A stretch of 64,000 nt of DNA, taken from NCBI GenBank assembly GCA_004011035.1, contig CP025734.1:3060001-3124000 (forward strand). Reading direction: 5' to 3'. Source of the DNA: Bdellovibrio sp. qaytius (GTDB lineage: Bacteria; Bdellovibrionota; Bdellovibrionia; Bdellovibrionales; Bdellovibrionaceae). Positions 55,297 through 63,999 of the stretch are shown piece by piece (the stretch's first letter is position 1; each line of letters begins with the position of its first letter). The notes beneath the pieces were generated by a model. That model made no database searches. It was not told the origin of the DNA and saw nothing but the letters and a program-made list of their open reading frames with translations. The translations under genes and the position numbers were made by a program.

Positions 55297-55313
55297 GCTA
55301 GCGAGTGCTAGCC
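55296..55313. terminator. Perfect hairpin joining two convergent gene ends
   Basis: GGCTAGC-GAGT-GCTAGCC, seven-base-pair stem. It covers the stop of the left gene and the last five codons and stop of pepP. No T-run follows on either side, so it may protect 3' ends or slow polymerase rather than terminate by itself. Confidence 0.4.
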
Positions 55314-56638
55314 ATCAATTTCTCGATCTCATCCACTTCTTTAGGTACACCAGCAGTCAAATTTTCAGAACCTTTTTCAGTCACTAAAATATTGTCTTCA
55401 ATACGAACACCAATACCACGTAATTCTTCAGGTGCTGTCATATCATTTGCCGGAATATACAAACCAGGCTCAACTGTAAATACCATGCCCGCTTCGATAG
55501 GGCGCGGTTCGCCTTTGATCATATATAAACCAGAGTCATGAACATCCATACCTAACCAGTGACCAATGCCATGTGGATAGTACTTACGATGTTCGTTGGC
55601 TTTCATGATATCTTCTTTACGACCACGCACTAAACTTAACTCGATCATTAAATCAGTCAGTAAGCTTGCGCCCATCTCGTGTAAATCTTTAAAGTAAATA
55701 CCAGGTTTGATGTAATCGATAATTTCTTTTTGAATTTTTAAAACACCTTCGTAAACTTTTTTCTGAATCGGTGTAAAGCGGCCGTTCACAGGAAAAGTTC
55801 TTGTGATATCGCCCGAGTAAAAATTCATTTCACAACCAGCATCGATTAAAAGTAATTCACCATTTTCACAAACTTGGTCATTAAAATTATAATGTAAAGT
55901 TGTCGCGTTGTTGCCGCTAGCTACGATAAAACCGTAACCTTCACGCCCAGAACCATTCGAGTAGAATGAGTGTGTTAATACAGCCTGAACTTGGCGTTCA
56001 CTCACTCCAGGACGAGTAAATTTCATCGCTTCAACGTGAGCTTTCGCAGAAATTTCGCAAGCGATTCTTTGATTGCGAAGATCGTCTTCATTTTTACGTA
56101 ATCTGAATTCACCTAAAAATGTGTCGGCATCTTTAATACTTAACAAACCATAACCAGAACGACCATGAGCACGTTTTAAATCTAATAAAACTTTTTGCAC
56201 ACGTTGATCAGCTTCAGGATTTTTAAATAAACGGTAATATAAATCTTCATAGCCTTTTAAAAGCTCTACGCATTTTTTTTCAAAATCTTCGATCGGGTAA
56301 ACTTCGTCGATTAAAAATTCTTTTTTAGTGCCTTCTGGGCCAAAACGAAAACCATCCCAAGTTTCACGCTCAATATTTTTTTCGCGAACGAACATCACTG
56401 TTTCAGGAGTTTTGCCTGGGCGTAAAAGTAAAAAAGATTCTGGCTCTTCAAAACCAGTTAAATAATACATATTTGAATCTTGGCGGTAAGCATGATGAAC
56501 ATCATCATTTCTGATTTGTTCTGGATGGGCCGCTACGATAAGGGCTGCATTATGTAGGCCCGCCATCACTTTTTGACGACGACGTTTAAAAATTTCTGCA
56601 TTCTCTGTCGACTTACGAGTCGCTTTACTATTTGCCAT
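55298..56638 (-). CDS. pepP: Xaa-Pro aminopeptidase
   Basis: 446 aa, M24 family. N-terminal PepP domain (residues ~1-180), then the pita-bread domain with metal ligands Asp in LLIDAGCEMNFYSGDITRTF (two Asp), His in HGIGHWLGMDVHD, Glu in FTVEPGLYIP and GVRIEDNIL. It removes N-terminal residues before proline. Follows the patatin-like gene closely (8 bp); a Lys/Arg-rich N-terminus (KATRKSTENAEIFKRRR) precedes the domain. Confidence 0.95.
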   Translation of the reverse strand: MANSKATRKSTENAEIFKRRRQKVMAGLHNAALIVAAHPEQIRNDDVHHAYRQDSNMYYLTGFEEPESFLLLRPGKTPETVMFVREKNIERETWDGFRFGPEGTKKEFLIDEVYPIEDFEKKCVELLKGYEDLYYRLFKNPEADQRVQKVLLDLKRAHGRSGYGLLSIKDADTFLGEFRLRKNEDDLRNQRIACEISAKAHVEAMKFTRPGVSERQVQAVLTHSFYSNGSGREGYGFIVASGNNATTLHYNFNDQVCENGELLLIDAGCEMNFYSGDITRTFPVNGRFTPIQKKVYEGVLKIQKEIIDYIKPGIYFKDLHEMGASLLTDLMIELSLVRGRKEDIMKANEHRKYYPHGIGHWLGMDVHDSGLYMIKGEPRPIEAGMVFTVEPGLYIPANDMTAPEELRGIGVRIEDNILVTEKGSENLTAGVPKEVDEIEKLMASTR

Positions 56639-56646
56639 ACGTACCT

Positions 56647-57600
56647 CTACAACCGATATTTATCGGCGATTCTTTTAACCTGACTGTAACCCAATTCTGA
56701 GCCTTTGACCATGATGTCGCGACGTTTATCAAAATCATCGATATCGTAATCGCCAAGGTCGATCTCAATCACTTCATCAATGCCTGGGCTTTTCTTAGCC
56801 ATAGAAGCTGCAAACTGAGCCCAGATCTGATTTTCAGGTGAATCGACCGATTTAATGATCGCTGATTCACGCTTACCTGCGATAACATTAATTAGAATGA
56901 TTTTATTCACTCCAGTCGCTTTTAAATGCTGAATCGTTAAGTTGAGATCTGTCAAATTCGCCACACTGTTTCCGAATGGTTTAGTCAAACCTGCTGAAGG
57001 GATACAATAAGGAATAAACTGATCAACTTGGCCGCGGTTTAACATGTAACTAGTTTTAGTTTTTAAATTTACCGATGGGCAAACAAAAGGCATTTTGAAA
57101 TCTTGCGTATTTTTACGAGCAAACGCCGCTTGCACGAACTCTTGCCAGTCATCGATGTTTTTAAATTTCGCCAGCTCCCATTCAACCTCATTCACTGAGG
57201 CATTTTGGGCAAAACTGGCAGCAACAACAGAGCCCCATTCGATACCAGCAACACTGATTACCGGAAATTTAAATTTTTGCATTTCTTTTAATACGCCAAC
57301 ATGGGCCCAAGCTTTTGCTCCACCGGCAGAAAAAATAATTCCAAATTTTGGTAAGCCTTTAACTGCGCCTGTTGCAAATTGTGGAGTAATAATCTGCGGA
57401 GTAACAACTGTTGGTGTAGATACTGGTGGTGTTACTGTTGTTGTTTGCTGTGTTGGTGTCGGCGTAACAGTTGGAGTTCCAGATGTGACCACTTGTGGAG
57501 TGAATGGCTTTGATGGTTGTGTTGGGCGCATCGACTGACAACCTACAATAAATAAAACCGAAACCAGGGCTAAAAGACCTATATTACTTTTTGCGACCAT
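56647..57600 (-). CDS. Patatin-like lipoprotein lacking catalytic Ser and Asp
   Basis: 317 aa from the ATG at 57600, preceded by AGGAG; upstream in-frame ATGs (57624, 57681) are too early for the lipobox. Lipobox FIVGC, Cys21. Thr/Pro/Val-rich linker to ~residue 80. Patatin fold: FGIIFSAGGAKAWAHVGVL is the oxyanion loop and helix, but the nucleophile position reads GIEWG (119-123) where active enzymes have GxSxG, so Ser is Glu121; the DGG/A position reads SAG (202-204). It is therefore likely a non-hydrolysing patatin, acting in binding. Overlaps tlyA by 17 bp. Confidence 0.7.
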   Translation of the reverse strand: MVAKSNIGLLALVSVLFIVGCQSMRPTQPSKPFTPQVVTSGTPTVTPTPTQQTTTVTPPVSTPTVVTPQIITPQFATGAVKGLPKFGIIFSAGGAKAWAHVGVLKEMQKFKFPVISVAGIEWGSVVAASFAQNASVNEVEWELAKFKNIDDWQEFVQAAFARKNTQDFKMPFVCPSVNLKTKTSYMLNRGQVDQFIPYCIPSAGLTKPFGNSVANLTDLNLTIQHLKATGVNKIILINVIAGKRESAIIKSVDSPENQIWAQFAASMAKKSPGIDEVIEIDLGDYDIDDFDKRRDIMVKGSELGYSQVKRIADKYRL

Positions 57601-58321
57601 AAATGAAGAACTCCTTGTTGCCATCTTTTCCGGTGATTGAACTCTCAAAGTATTTACATTCACATTGAAATAACTGTTCACAAAGTGAAGTTATATTAAC
57701 TTGAATTGCATCGTAGACTTTAGCATCACTGACAATCCCATTTTTATCAAGGGCTTGTGGACCACATTCAAATTGAGGTTTAACTAAAAACAAGAAAAAG
57801 CCCTGCGGCTTTAGAAGTGGCTCTAAAAAAGTAACGACTTTTGTTAATGAGATAAACGAAACATCGCAAACAACTCCGTCAAATCGTTCGTTCGCCAAGC
57901 TATGGCTTGCAATATCTTTAACATTCAAATTTTCAAAATATGTGACGCGCGTGTCAGATTTGATTTTTTCGTGAAGTTGAACCGAACCAACATCTAACCC
58001 CGTTACATGTTTAGCCTGACGTTGAAGTAACGCATCTGTAAAGCCACCTGTTGACTGGCCAACATCTAAAACCGTTAACCCAGCCACCTGTTGCTTAACA
58101 TAATCGAGTGCACCCGAAAGTTTAAAACCCGCTCGCGATACGAACTGACTTAAATTATTTTCGGTGATCGTGATTTCTGAAAACATGTCTTCAGTCACAT
58201 CGAAGCTGGATTTTGTTAATACTTTATTTTTAAACTGAACTAAGCCTTGTGCGATCAAATCTTGCGCTTTGGTGCGAGATTCAATTTTTTTATGTTGCAC
58301 TAAAAATTGATCTAAGCGCAT
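57584..58321 (-). CDS. tlyA: TlyA-family rRNA 2'-O-methyltransferase
   Basis: 245 aa. S4 RNA-binding domain at 1-65 (MRLDQFLVQHKKIESRTKAQDLI), then FVSRAGFKLSGAL, VLDVGQSTGGFTDALLQRQA (SAM site), LDVGSVQLHEKI, GVVCDVSFISLTKV and LVKPQFECG with the catalytic Lys. It methylates ribosomal RNA cytidine 2'-OH groups. One base after ispA, in the xseA-xseB-ispA-tlyA run. Confidence 0.92.
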   Translation of the reverse strand: MRLDQFLVQHKKIESRTKAQDLIAQGLVQFKNKVLTKSSFDVTEDMFSEITITENNLSQFVSRAGFKLSGALDYVKQQVAGLTVLDVGQSTGGFTDALLQRQAKHVTGLDVGSVQLHEKIKSDTRVTYFENLNVKDIASHSLANERFDGVVCDVSFISLTKVVTFLEPLLKPQGFFLFLVKPQFECGPQALDKNGIVSDAKVYDAIQVNITSLCEQLFQCECKYFESSITGKDGNKEFFIYGRKK

Positions 58322-59179
58322 TTAGGCGTTTCGATTTTGGTTATAAAGCACTAAGTCTTTTAACGGTTGAATACCTAGATGAGAAAGGGCCTTTAAAGCT
58401 TCATTAGAGATATCAACTTGCTTTTGTAACTCTGCTTTTGTTTTTTCTAAACCAATAAGTGAAATATAACTTTTAAAATCCTGATCTTTATCGTCAGCAT
58501 CTAAAATATCATCTTTGATTTGAAAAGCTAAACCGATGGCCGCCGCAAATTTTGCAAAAGCTTTAGTTTCTAATTCGTTAGCTTCGCAAATGGCTGCTCC
58601 ACCCATTACCGCGGCTTCGATTAATGCGCCGGTTTTCAATCGGTGCATAAGCTCAACTTGAGCTAGAGTAATATCGGATTTGCTTTTCATATCTAGAACC
58701 TGGCCGCCGATCATTCCAAGTGCGCCAGCTTTTTCTGATAACAATTGAATTAACTGAACAGCTAGTTTCGGTTGGCTAGCATATTCAAACGCTAACAATG
58801 AAAGAGCCTGAGTTTGAAGGGCATCACCGGCTAAAAGCGCGATGTCTTCGCCGTAAACTTTGTGGTTCGTAGGCTTACCACGTCTGAAATCATCATTATC
58901 CATGCAGGGCAAATCATCATGAATCAACGAATAGGTGTGAATCATTTCAGTTGCCATAGCGAATGGTAAATAGTTTTGTGGCTTGTTGTACGCGATGACA
59001 ACGAGTGAAGTTAAAAAAGGGCGAAAACGTTTGCCACCCGATTCGAATGAGTACTTAAGGCTATCCCATAAAACTTTCACTTCGAGAAGTTTTTGCGAAA
59101 GCTGAGTTAATGAATTTGCGGCATATTGATCAAATTCATTAACGAAATAGGTTTGTAACAGCTGTAGCTCTGGGGTCAT
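58322..59179 (-). CDS. ispA: Polyprenyl diphosphate synthase (farnesyl/geranylgeranyl type)
   Basis: 285 aa from the ATG at 59179 (GTG at 59182 is one codon upstream). First aspartate motif YSLIHDDLPCMDNDDFRRGK, second motif FQIKDDILD; the DDLPxMDNDD form with two residues between the Asp pairs is typical of bacterial FPP synthases. Makes C15 or C20 diphosphate precursors for quinones and undecaprenyl. Preceded by xseB; a dxs gene, commonly between ispA and tlyA, is absent. Confidence 0.94.
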   Translation of the reverse strand: MTPELQLLQTYFVNEFDQYAANSLTQLSQKLLEVKVLWDSLKYSFESGGKRFRPFLTSLVVIAYNKPQNYLPFAMATEMIHTYSLIHDDLPCMDNDDFRRGKPTNHKVYGEDIALLAGDALQTQALSLLAFEYASQPKLAVQLIQLLSEKAGALGMIGGQVLDMKSKSDITLAQVELMHRLKTGALIEAAVMGGAAICEANELETKAFAKFAAAIGLAFQIKDDILDADDKDQDFKSYISLIGLEKTKAELQKQVDISNEALKALSHLGIQPLKDLVLYNQNRNA

Positions 59180-59200
59180 CACTTAATTACTCTTTAATTT

Positions 59201-59422
59201 CTATTCTTCGGCAGCAAATTTTTCGGTAACAGCGTTACCTTTGTCATCAACTGAAATTAATTTTTTAACTTGTGCTTCAGCTGTTGTTAATTGACCGTGG
59301 CAATCACGAGAAAGTTTAACGCCTTCTTCAAATAATTTTAAAGAATCATCTAAAGACAATTCGCCTTTTTCCATTTTTTGTACGATCTCTTCTAAGCGGT
59401 TTAATTTTTTCTCGAAATCCAT
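59201..59422 (-). CDS. xseB: Exodeoxyribonuclease VII small subunit
   Basis: 73 aa. FEKKLNRLEEIVQKMEKGEL and LDDSLKLFEEGVKLSRDC are the diagnostic helices that wrap the large subunit's stalk. The pair removes single-stranded DNA from both ends. It lies 9 bp after xseA and 21 bp before ispA. Short acidic C-terminal tail. Confidence 0.95.
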   Translation of the reverse strand: MDFEKKLNRLEEIVQKMEKGELSLDDSLKLFEEGVKLSRDCHGQLTTAEAQVKKLISVDDKGNAVTEKFAAEE

Positions 59423-59431
59423 AACTTACCT

Positions 59432-60784
59432 CTATTTAATATTTTTAACTTCTACTTCAATTGTTCCGTCAGCCACTTTGATTGCAAGCAGATCGCCTAC
59501 TTTCACTTGTTTTACTGACTTCACGACGTCTTTGCCTTTAGTTGTAATGCTATAACCGCGATCTACAACCTTAAGCGGGCTTAATGAATCTAATAGCGCC
59601 ATTGCGCTTTCAACACGAAACTTATATTGCGTCAGATTTTTTGCAAGGCTGTTGCTTAATTTTTGCTGACGTTGCTGCAACGAAACTTTTTTAATTTCGA
59701 TAACTTGCTTTGGCGAAACTAAACGTGAACGCAACAACTGCACATCACGGCGCGCATGCGATAAGTAATTCGTCATCGCTAAGTCCATACGAGAATACAA
59801 GTCATCATTACGAATAAATAAATCCTGCAATTTCTTTTTAGGATCTACTAAGCGCTTAGCTTGTAATAACAAAGACTGTTGCTTGTGTTGCAAGCGACGT
59901 TGAATCGCTAAACGCAGCAATCTTTCAAGCTGTTCAAGTTTATTAATAATTTCAACAGAACTCTTTGCAACTAACTCAGCCGCTGCTGATGGCGTTGGAG
60001 CACGTAAATCGGCAACAAAGTCACAAATTGTAAAATCGATTTCATGCCCAACCGCTGAGATGACAGGAATTTTACTATCAGCAATTGTGCGCGCTAAACG
60101 TTCGTCATTAAAACACCACATATCTTCGATTGATCCACCACCGCGACCAATGATGATCACATCTGGATTAATAGCTTCAGCTTTTTTAAAAGCTTCAACT
60201 AAAGATGGAGCTGCTGCCGCACCTTGTACGATGGCTGGCACAACAATCACTTGAACTCCGCGCGCACGGCGATTCATGATATTTAAAATATCTTGAATCG
60301 CTGCACCCGTCGGTGAAGTGACGATAGCTACAGTTTTTGGATATGTAGGAATTGGTTGTTTGCGAGCTGGATCAAACAAACCTTCAGTTTTTAATTTATC
60401 ACGCAATTGTTCGAATTGTTTTTGCAAAGCCCCGGCACCAACAGGTTCCATCATTTCACAGGCGATAGAATATGTGCCGCGAGGTTCGTAAACTGTAATT
60501 TTACCGCGAACGATCACTTCAAGACCATCATGCGGTTTAAATTTTAATTTAGAATTATATCCGCGAAACATCATCGCGCTGATTTGCGCTTTAGAATCTT
60601 TTAATGAAAAATAAAAATGTCCTGATGAGTGCGGTTTGAAATTTGAAATTTCACCTTTGATCCAAACTGTACCCACGTTTGTTTCGATCAATCCACGCAA
60701 AAGGTTATTCACCTGTTCAACAGAAAAGATTTGCGTTGCTGCAGTAGTACTAGGAGCTGTAGTGGTATTTACCTCTTGCGACAT
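59432..60784 (-). CDS. xseA: Exodeoxyribonuclease VII large subunit
   Basis: 450 aa from the ATG at 60784; 19 codons upstream in frame are less likely coding because they overlap the small membrane gene. OB-fold DNA-binding domain at ~20-120 (VWIKGEISNFKPHSSGHFYFSLKD), catalytic domain with TVAIVTSPTGAAIQDILN, IIIGRGGGSIEDMWCFNDE and AVGHEIDFTICDFVADLRAPTPSAAAEL, then a long coiled-coil stalk (~280-400) that binds XseB. Start has no clear ribosome site, so translation may couple to the upstream small gene. Confidence 0.95.
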   Translation of the reverse strand: MSQEVNTTTAPSTTAATQIFSVEQVNNLLRGLIETNVGTVWIKGEISNFKPHSSGHFYFSLKDSKAQISAMMFRGYNSKLKFKPHDGLEVIVRGKITVYEPRGTYSIACEMMEPVGAGALQKQFEQLRDKLKTEGLFDPARKQPIPTYPKTVAIVTSPTGAAIQDILNIMNRRARGVQVIVVPAIVQGAAAAPSLVEAFKKAEAINPDVIIIGRGGGSIEDMWCFNDERLARTIADSKIPVISAVGHEIDFTICDFVADLRAPTPSAAAELVAKSSVEIINKLEQLERLLRLAIQRRLQHKQQSLLLQAKRLVDPKKKLQDLFIRNDDLYSRMDLAMTNYLSHARRDVQLLRSRLVSPKQVIEIKKVSLQQRQQKLSNSLAKNLTQYKFRVESAMALLDSLSPLKVVDRGYSITTKGKDVVKSVKQVKVGDLLAIKVADGTIEVEVKNIK

Positions 60785-60797
60785 GCAAGAGAACGTA

Positions 60798-61007
60798 TCA
60801 AGAAAACCATAGATTTTGCAATGACCAAAGACCGCCAACATAGAGCGATATTACAGCCAAATGACGGTGCTTCTCAAACTGGGCGTGGTAGACAGGCATT
60901 TCTTTTTGGGCCAATTTTACCAAATACGGAATTTCAAGCACAAAAGTAAGCACCAGACCATAAAAGAAAACTAAAAATGGGAAATAAAAATCAATTTGCG
61001 AAATCAT
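60798..61007 (-). CDS. Small membrane protein upstream of xseA
   Basis: 69 aa from the ATG at 61007, preceded at 6-7 bases by GAAGGG, the best start in this frame; in-frame ATGs at 61034 and 61121 lack such a site, and the latter would overlap the 6S RNA. One helix (FYFPFLVFFYGLVLTFVL) and a short amphipathic C-terminus (HLAVISLYVGGLWSL). It ends 13 bp before the xseA start. Family unknown; real but modest support. Confidence 0.5.
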   Translation of the reverse strand: MISQIDFYFPFLVFFYGLVLTFVLEIPYLVKLAQKEMPVYHAQFEKHRHLAVISLYVGGLWSLQNLWFS

Positions 61008-61062
61008 GCCAACCCTTCGGGCTTTTTTTTTCATTTCTTTAGGTTTTCTGGGTCCTGATTCA

Positions 61063-61090
61063 TAGACTTTTTTTAGAAGTTTGATATTAT
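61063..61090 (+). promoter_or_regulatory. Promoter of 6S RNA
   Basis: -10 TATTAT at 61085-61090 and TAGACT at 61063-61068 as -35, spacer 16. Transcription would start near 61097, which matches the 5' end needed for the closing stem of the RNA. Confidence 0.6.
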
Positions 61091-61096
61091 GAAGTT

Positions 61097-61273
61097 GGGG
61101 GTTCGCTGACGTAAAACTCATCGAAAATAAACCTTACAAGCTTATATACGGGATCTGTCCCTGACAATGGTGTGCAAGCTCACCTCGTAGTGAGAAGCCT
61201 AAAGTTGTTATATGGAAACCCACCTAGCAGAAAGAGGTTTATGTTTCAGAGTTGTCTTCGAGCCTTTTTTTTT
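61097..61273 (+). ncRNA. ssrS: 6S RNA
   Basis: About 177 nt, normal 6S length. The 5' and 3' ends form a long closing stem: GGTTCG (61100-61105) with CGAGCC (61259-61264), GAC with GTC, ACTC with GAGT, and GAAAATAAACCT with AGGTTTATGTTTC. A central bubble and a hairpin CTCAC-CTCGTA-GTGAG follow, with the 3' element GAGAAGCCTAAAGT matching the conserved GAGAAGCCUUAAA of proteobacterial 6S. It binds and holds RNA polymerase in slow growth. The run of nine T ends the gene. Confidence 0.85.
61255..61273 (+). terminator. T-run ending 6S RNA
   Basis: Nine T at 61265-61273 directly after the CGAGCC strand of the closing stem; stem plus T-run acts as an intrinsic terminator. Confidence 0.65.
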
Positions 61274-61372
61274 GCCTTAAACGCTGTCTCAATCTGAGAA
61301 ACTAGACCATTTTTCGGTTCGAAAACTGGCCAAATTCATCAATCTTTACCTCGATTTGACCGATAAATACTT

Positions 61373-63523
61373 GTGACCTTCGCAAGTAGAATTCTGATTT
61401 TATTCAGCTTATTTTTATTTTCCGCTTTTACACAAAGCTGCGGCCCCCGTTTAAGTTCTGAGGCGCAAGAATTTTTATCTAAGTCACAAGAAGTTCCTGA
61501 ATGTACAACTGAATATACTTATTCAAGTTCAATCAACGTCACGGCACAGGCTACATTTTTTAAACGCGGCACTGAGCCCGTTATCGTTAATAATAAAATA
61601 ACAAACTTAACTCTGAGTGATCCTCTTGCTACCGCACTTCCGATTCCTTATGCCGAAGTGGCTGTCTACACGAGCGATAAAAAATTAGTTCAATGTGGTA
61701 TGACTGATTTCTCTGGTAATCTCATTGGATTATCTGGCGGAGCTTTAGTTATTCCAAACACAGCGCAGTCTTATATTATTCGTGTTTATGCTCGTGCGAA
61801 TGTGATCATGCCAAACAAAGGTTTTACGGCAAACGCTTCAGTTAAAGAAGATCCTTACACAGATAAAGTTTATTACATCGAAACGACATTTAGTTCTGAT
61901 GGCGTAAATACAACGCCGATTGATCTTGTGGCTTACGCTCGCCAAACTGATGATGTAAATATCAAAGGCGGCGCATTTAATATTTATAATAATTTTATTC
62001 AAGCTTACACTTACTTAGATAATTCTTTAAATGACGTTATTATTCCAAATTCAGAGCTTACTTGTTTATCAACAAAATTTGATATTTATTGGAAAGCTGG
62101 ATTTAATCCATTTCAATATGAGTACCCTTCTGCTGATCCAAACACTTTAGTAAATTCATCATTTTATAAATATGAAACGAACAGTTTGTACATTAGCGGT
62201 GGACAAGTTGGCGACATCAGCTTAGCTAACACTGATCATTTTGATGACTTTGCTTCTATTCATGAAATGGGTCACTTCATCGAAGACCAGTGCGGCCGAT
62301 TCGATACACCAGGTGGCGGTCACGCTATCATCGTGCGTGTTGATCCTCGCTTAGCTTGGCACGAAGCCTGGGCTAATTATTTTGCAAGTGTTGTCATGAA
62401 TACTCGTCTGGCTTTTATCAATCCAGAAATGAGTACACGTCTAGCAACAAGCCCTACTGGTGATTTAAGCTGGAGTTTTTTATTTAACTCATTTGGTTTT
62501 TCAGATTCAGTACAAAACGTAGGTAACGGCAGCGGGTTTATGATGGATCTTAAAAAACCAGGAACATCTCCCGGTGAATGGCAAACTGCACCTTATTTTG
62601 GATCACCGTTTGATCAAGTGAATCCAACTTTATATCCAGGTGAAGGTCACTTTCGCGAAGGCGCTATCACTCGTGCTTTATTTAAAATGACAGTTCCACC
62701 AGCGACACTTTGCACATCTTGCGGAAGCTCTGTTTATGCATCAAGCCCCGTTGCATTCAAAACAATGTGGCAAGCTTTTGATGCGCATGGCGGAATGGGT
62801 GACTCTACAAATCATTTTTCAAGCTCAAATCAATTTTTAGAAAAAGTTAAAACACTTGTCACCTCACCCACGTGGGCTGCTTCAGTGCAAGGTGTAGTTG
62901 ATGCAGAATCTTTACATTTATTTTCAGATCAAAACTTAATATCATCAACAAAAAGATTTGTTACAGTTGTCAGTGGCACGAGCTATTTAAATTGGGTTCC
63001 ACCTGGCCATAACTTACTTCGTGTGGCTTGCTCCAAGCCAACATTAATGCAAGCTCGCAGTGATGATCCTGCATTAACGGGTATCAACTCTGATCAACGT
63101 TATTCAAATCATTTTTATAAAATTGATCCGGCTGTTTTATCAGGTCTGGATTCTATTTCTGTGACCTTTACCAAAGCTGGTGGCACCAACACTGATCACG
63201 ATCTTATCATTTTTGAAGAAGGTTATCGTTTTAACGGTGATTACGCGTGTAGTGTAACTGAAAATGCTGACGGCAGCTGCCCAAGTAACCAGTATTCAGC
63301 TTCACGATCTACCAACACGTCTGTCATAGCTTCAAACAGAGCTACGGCTACAATTCAAAATACGACTTATACAAAATCAATTTCAAATCTTTTAAATAAG
63401 CTTGATCCGACAAAAAAATACTTACTTAATATTCGCGCTTATACCGCGAATAAAAGTTTAAGCAACGCAACGTCATACATTTATTCTATGACCAGCAACT
63501 TGGGGACACTATGCCCAGAATAA
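61373..63523 (+). CDS. Lipoprotein, putative HExxH metalloprotease
   Basis: 716 aa; GTG start, no ribosome site visible. Lipobox FTQSC, Cys23. Residues ~55-190 look like a beta-rich carboxypeptidase-regulatory-like domain (PYAEVAVYTSDKKL...GMTDFSGN). The zinc site is IHEMGHFIED (His297, Glu298, His301) and 30 residues on WHEAWANYFAS gives Glu331 as the likely third ligand: a gluzincin-type metallopeptidase. From ~540 a further beta-rich domain with LRVACSKPTL and TNTDHDLIIFEEG. Surface or periplasmic proteolysis is inferred. The next gene overlaps it by 13 bp. Confidence 0.72.
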   Translation: MTFASRILILFSLFLFSAFTQSCGPRLSSEAQEFLSKSQEVPECTTEYTYSSSINVTAQATFFKRGTEPVIVNNKITNLTLSDPLATALPIPYAEVAVYTSDKKLVQCGMTDFSGNLIGLSGGALVIPNTAQSYIIRVYARANVIMPNKGFTANASVKEDPYTDKVYYIETTFSSDGVNTTPIDLVAYARQTDDVNIKGGAFNIYNNFIQAYTYLDNSLNDVIIPNSELTCLSTKFDIYWKAGFNPFQYEYPSADPNTLVNSSFYKYETNSLYISGGQVGDISLANTDHFDDFASIHEMGHFIEDQCGRFDTPGGGHAIIVRVDPRLAWHEAWANYFASVVMNTRLAFINPEMSTRLATSPTGDLSWSFLFNSFGFSDSVQNVGNGSGFMMDLKKPGTSPGEWQTAPYFGSPFDQVNPTLYPGEGHFREGAITRALFKMTVPPATLCTSCGSSVYASSPVAFKTMWQAFDAHGGMGDSTNHFSSSNQFLEKVKTLVTSPTWAASVQGVVDAESLHLFSDQNLISSTKRFVTVVSGTSYLNWVPPGHNLLRVACSKPTLMQARSDDPALTGINSDQRYSNHFYKIDPAVLSGLDSISVTFTKAGGTNTDHDLIIFEEGYRFNGDYACSVTENADGSCPSNQYSASRSTNTSVIASNRATATIQNTTYTKSISNLLNKLDPTKKYLLNIRAYTANKSLSNATSYIYSMTSNLGTLCPE

Positions 63524-63999
63524 TTTTATTCGCCTTTTTGTTTTCTTTTTTATCAGGCTGTTACGATGACAAACCATTAAGTAAACATGGTTTATCGAAT
63601 GTGCCGTTAACCCAATTCACTTACCGCGGCGTCGTTGATCGCACGGTCAAACTTAAGTTGAAAGTTGAAAAAGGCGGAGTCAGTAAACTAACTGCACGTA
63701 TTGAAACTGAATATGATTATGATTTTCCGTTAAATTACGAATGGAAATTGGGCGAAGGCGTTCAATTAAGTTCAGGTGATTTAAAGGGGCAAATTTCAGC
63801 AATGAAAAAAAATACGCCGTTAGAAATTGAACTTGATGTTATCGGTTTTACCGGCGATATCGCTCGATTTGTTCGCTTTGAAGTTTTAGGAACAAATCCA
63901 CAAAAACGCGTCTTTGCTGATGGCGTTTTTAGCTCGCAAGATAAATCGTTCGAAAAAATCGTTCAAGAAATTGAAGAATACAAGAAAAGTAATCAATAG
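63511..63999 (+). CDS. Small lipoprotein, partner of the metalloprotease gene
   Basis: 162 aa. Lipobox SFLSGC, Cys17. Mature part is a single beta-rich Ig-like domain (KLKLKVEKGGVSKLTARIE, PLEIELDVIGFTGDIARFVRFEV) with an alpha-helical Lys/Glu end. It overlaps the metalloprotease stop by 13 bp and is co-translated, so a binding or inhibitor/chaperone role for it is possible. Stop codon is inside the window. Confidence 0.7.
   Translation: MPRIILFAFLFSFLSGCYDDKPLSKHGLSNVPLTQFTYRGVVDRTVKLKLKVEKGGVSKLTARIETEYDYDFPLNYEWKLGEGVQLSSGDLKGQISAMKKNTPLEIELDVIGFTGDIARFVRFEVLGTNPQKRVFADGVFSSQDKSFEKIVQEIEEYKKSNQ

Noticed and set aside
57095-57538. 147-codon plus-strand frame
   Set aside because: Antisense to the patatin-like lipoprotein, mirroring its Thr/Pro/Val linker; composition artefact.
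61007-61121. Longer start for the small membrane gene at 61121
   Set aside because: Would overlap the 6S RNA promoter and 5' strand; the ATG at 61007 has a GAAGGG site at correct distance.
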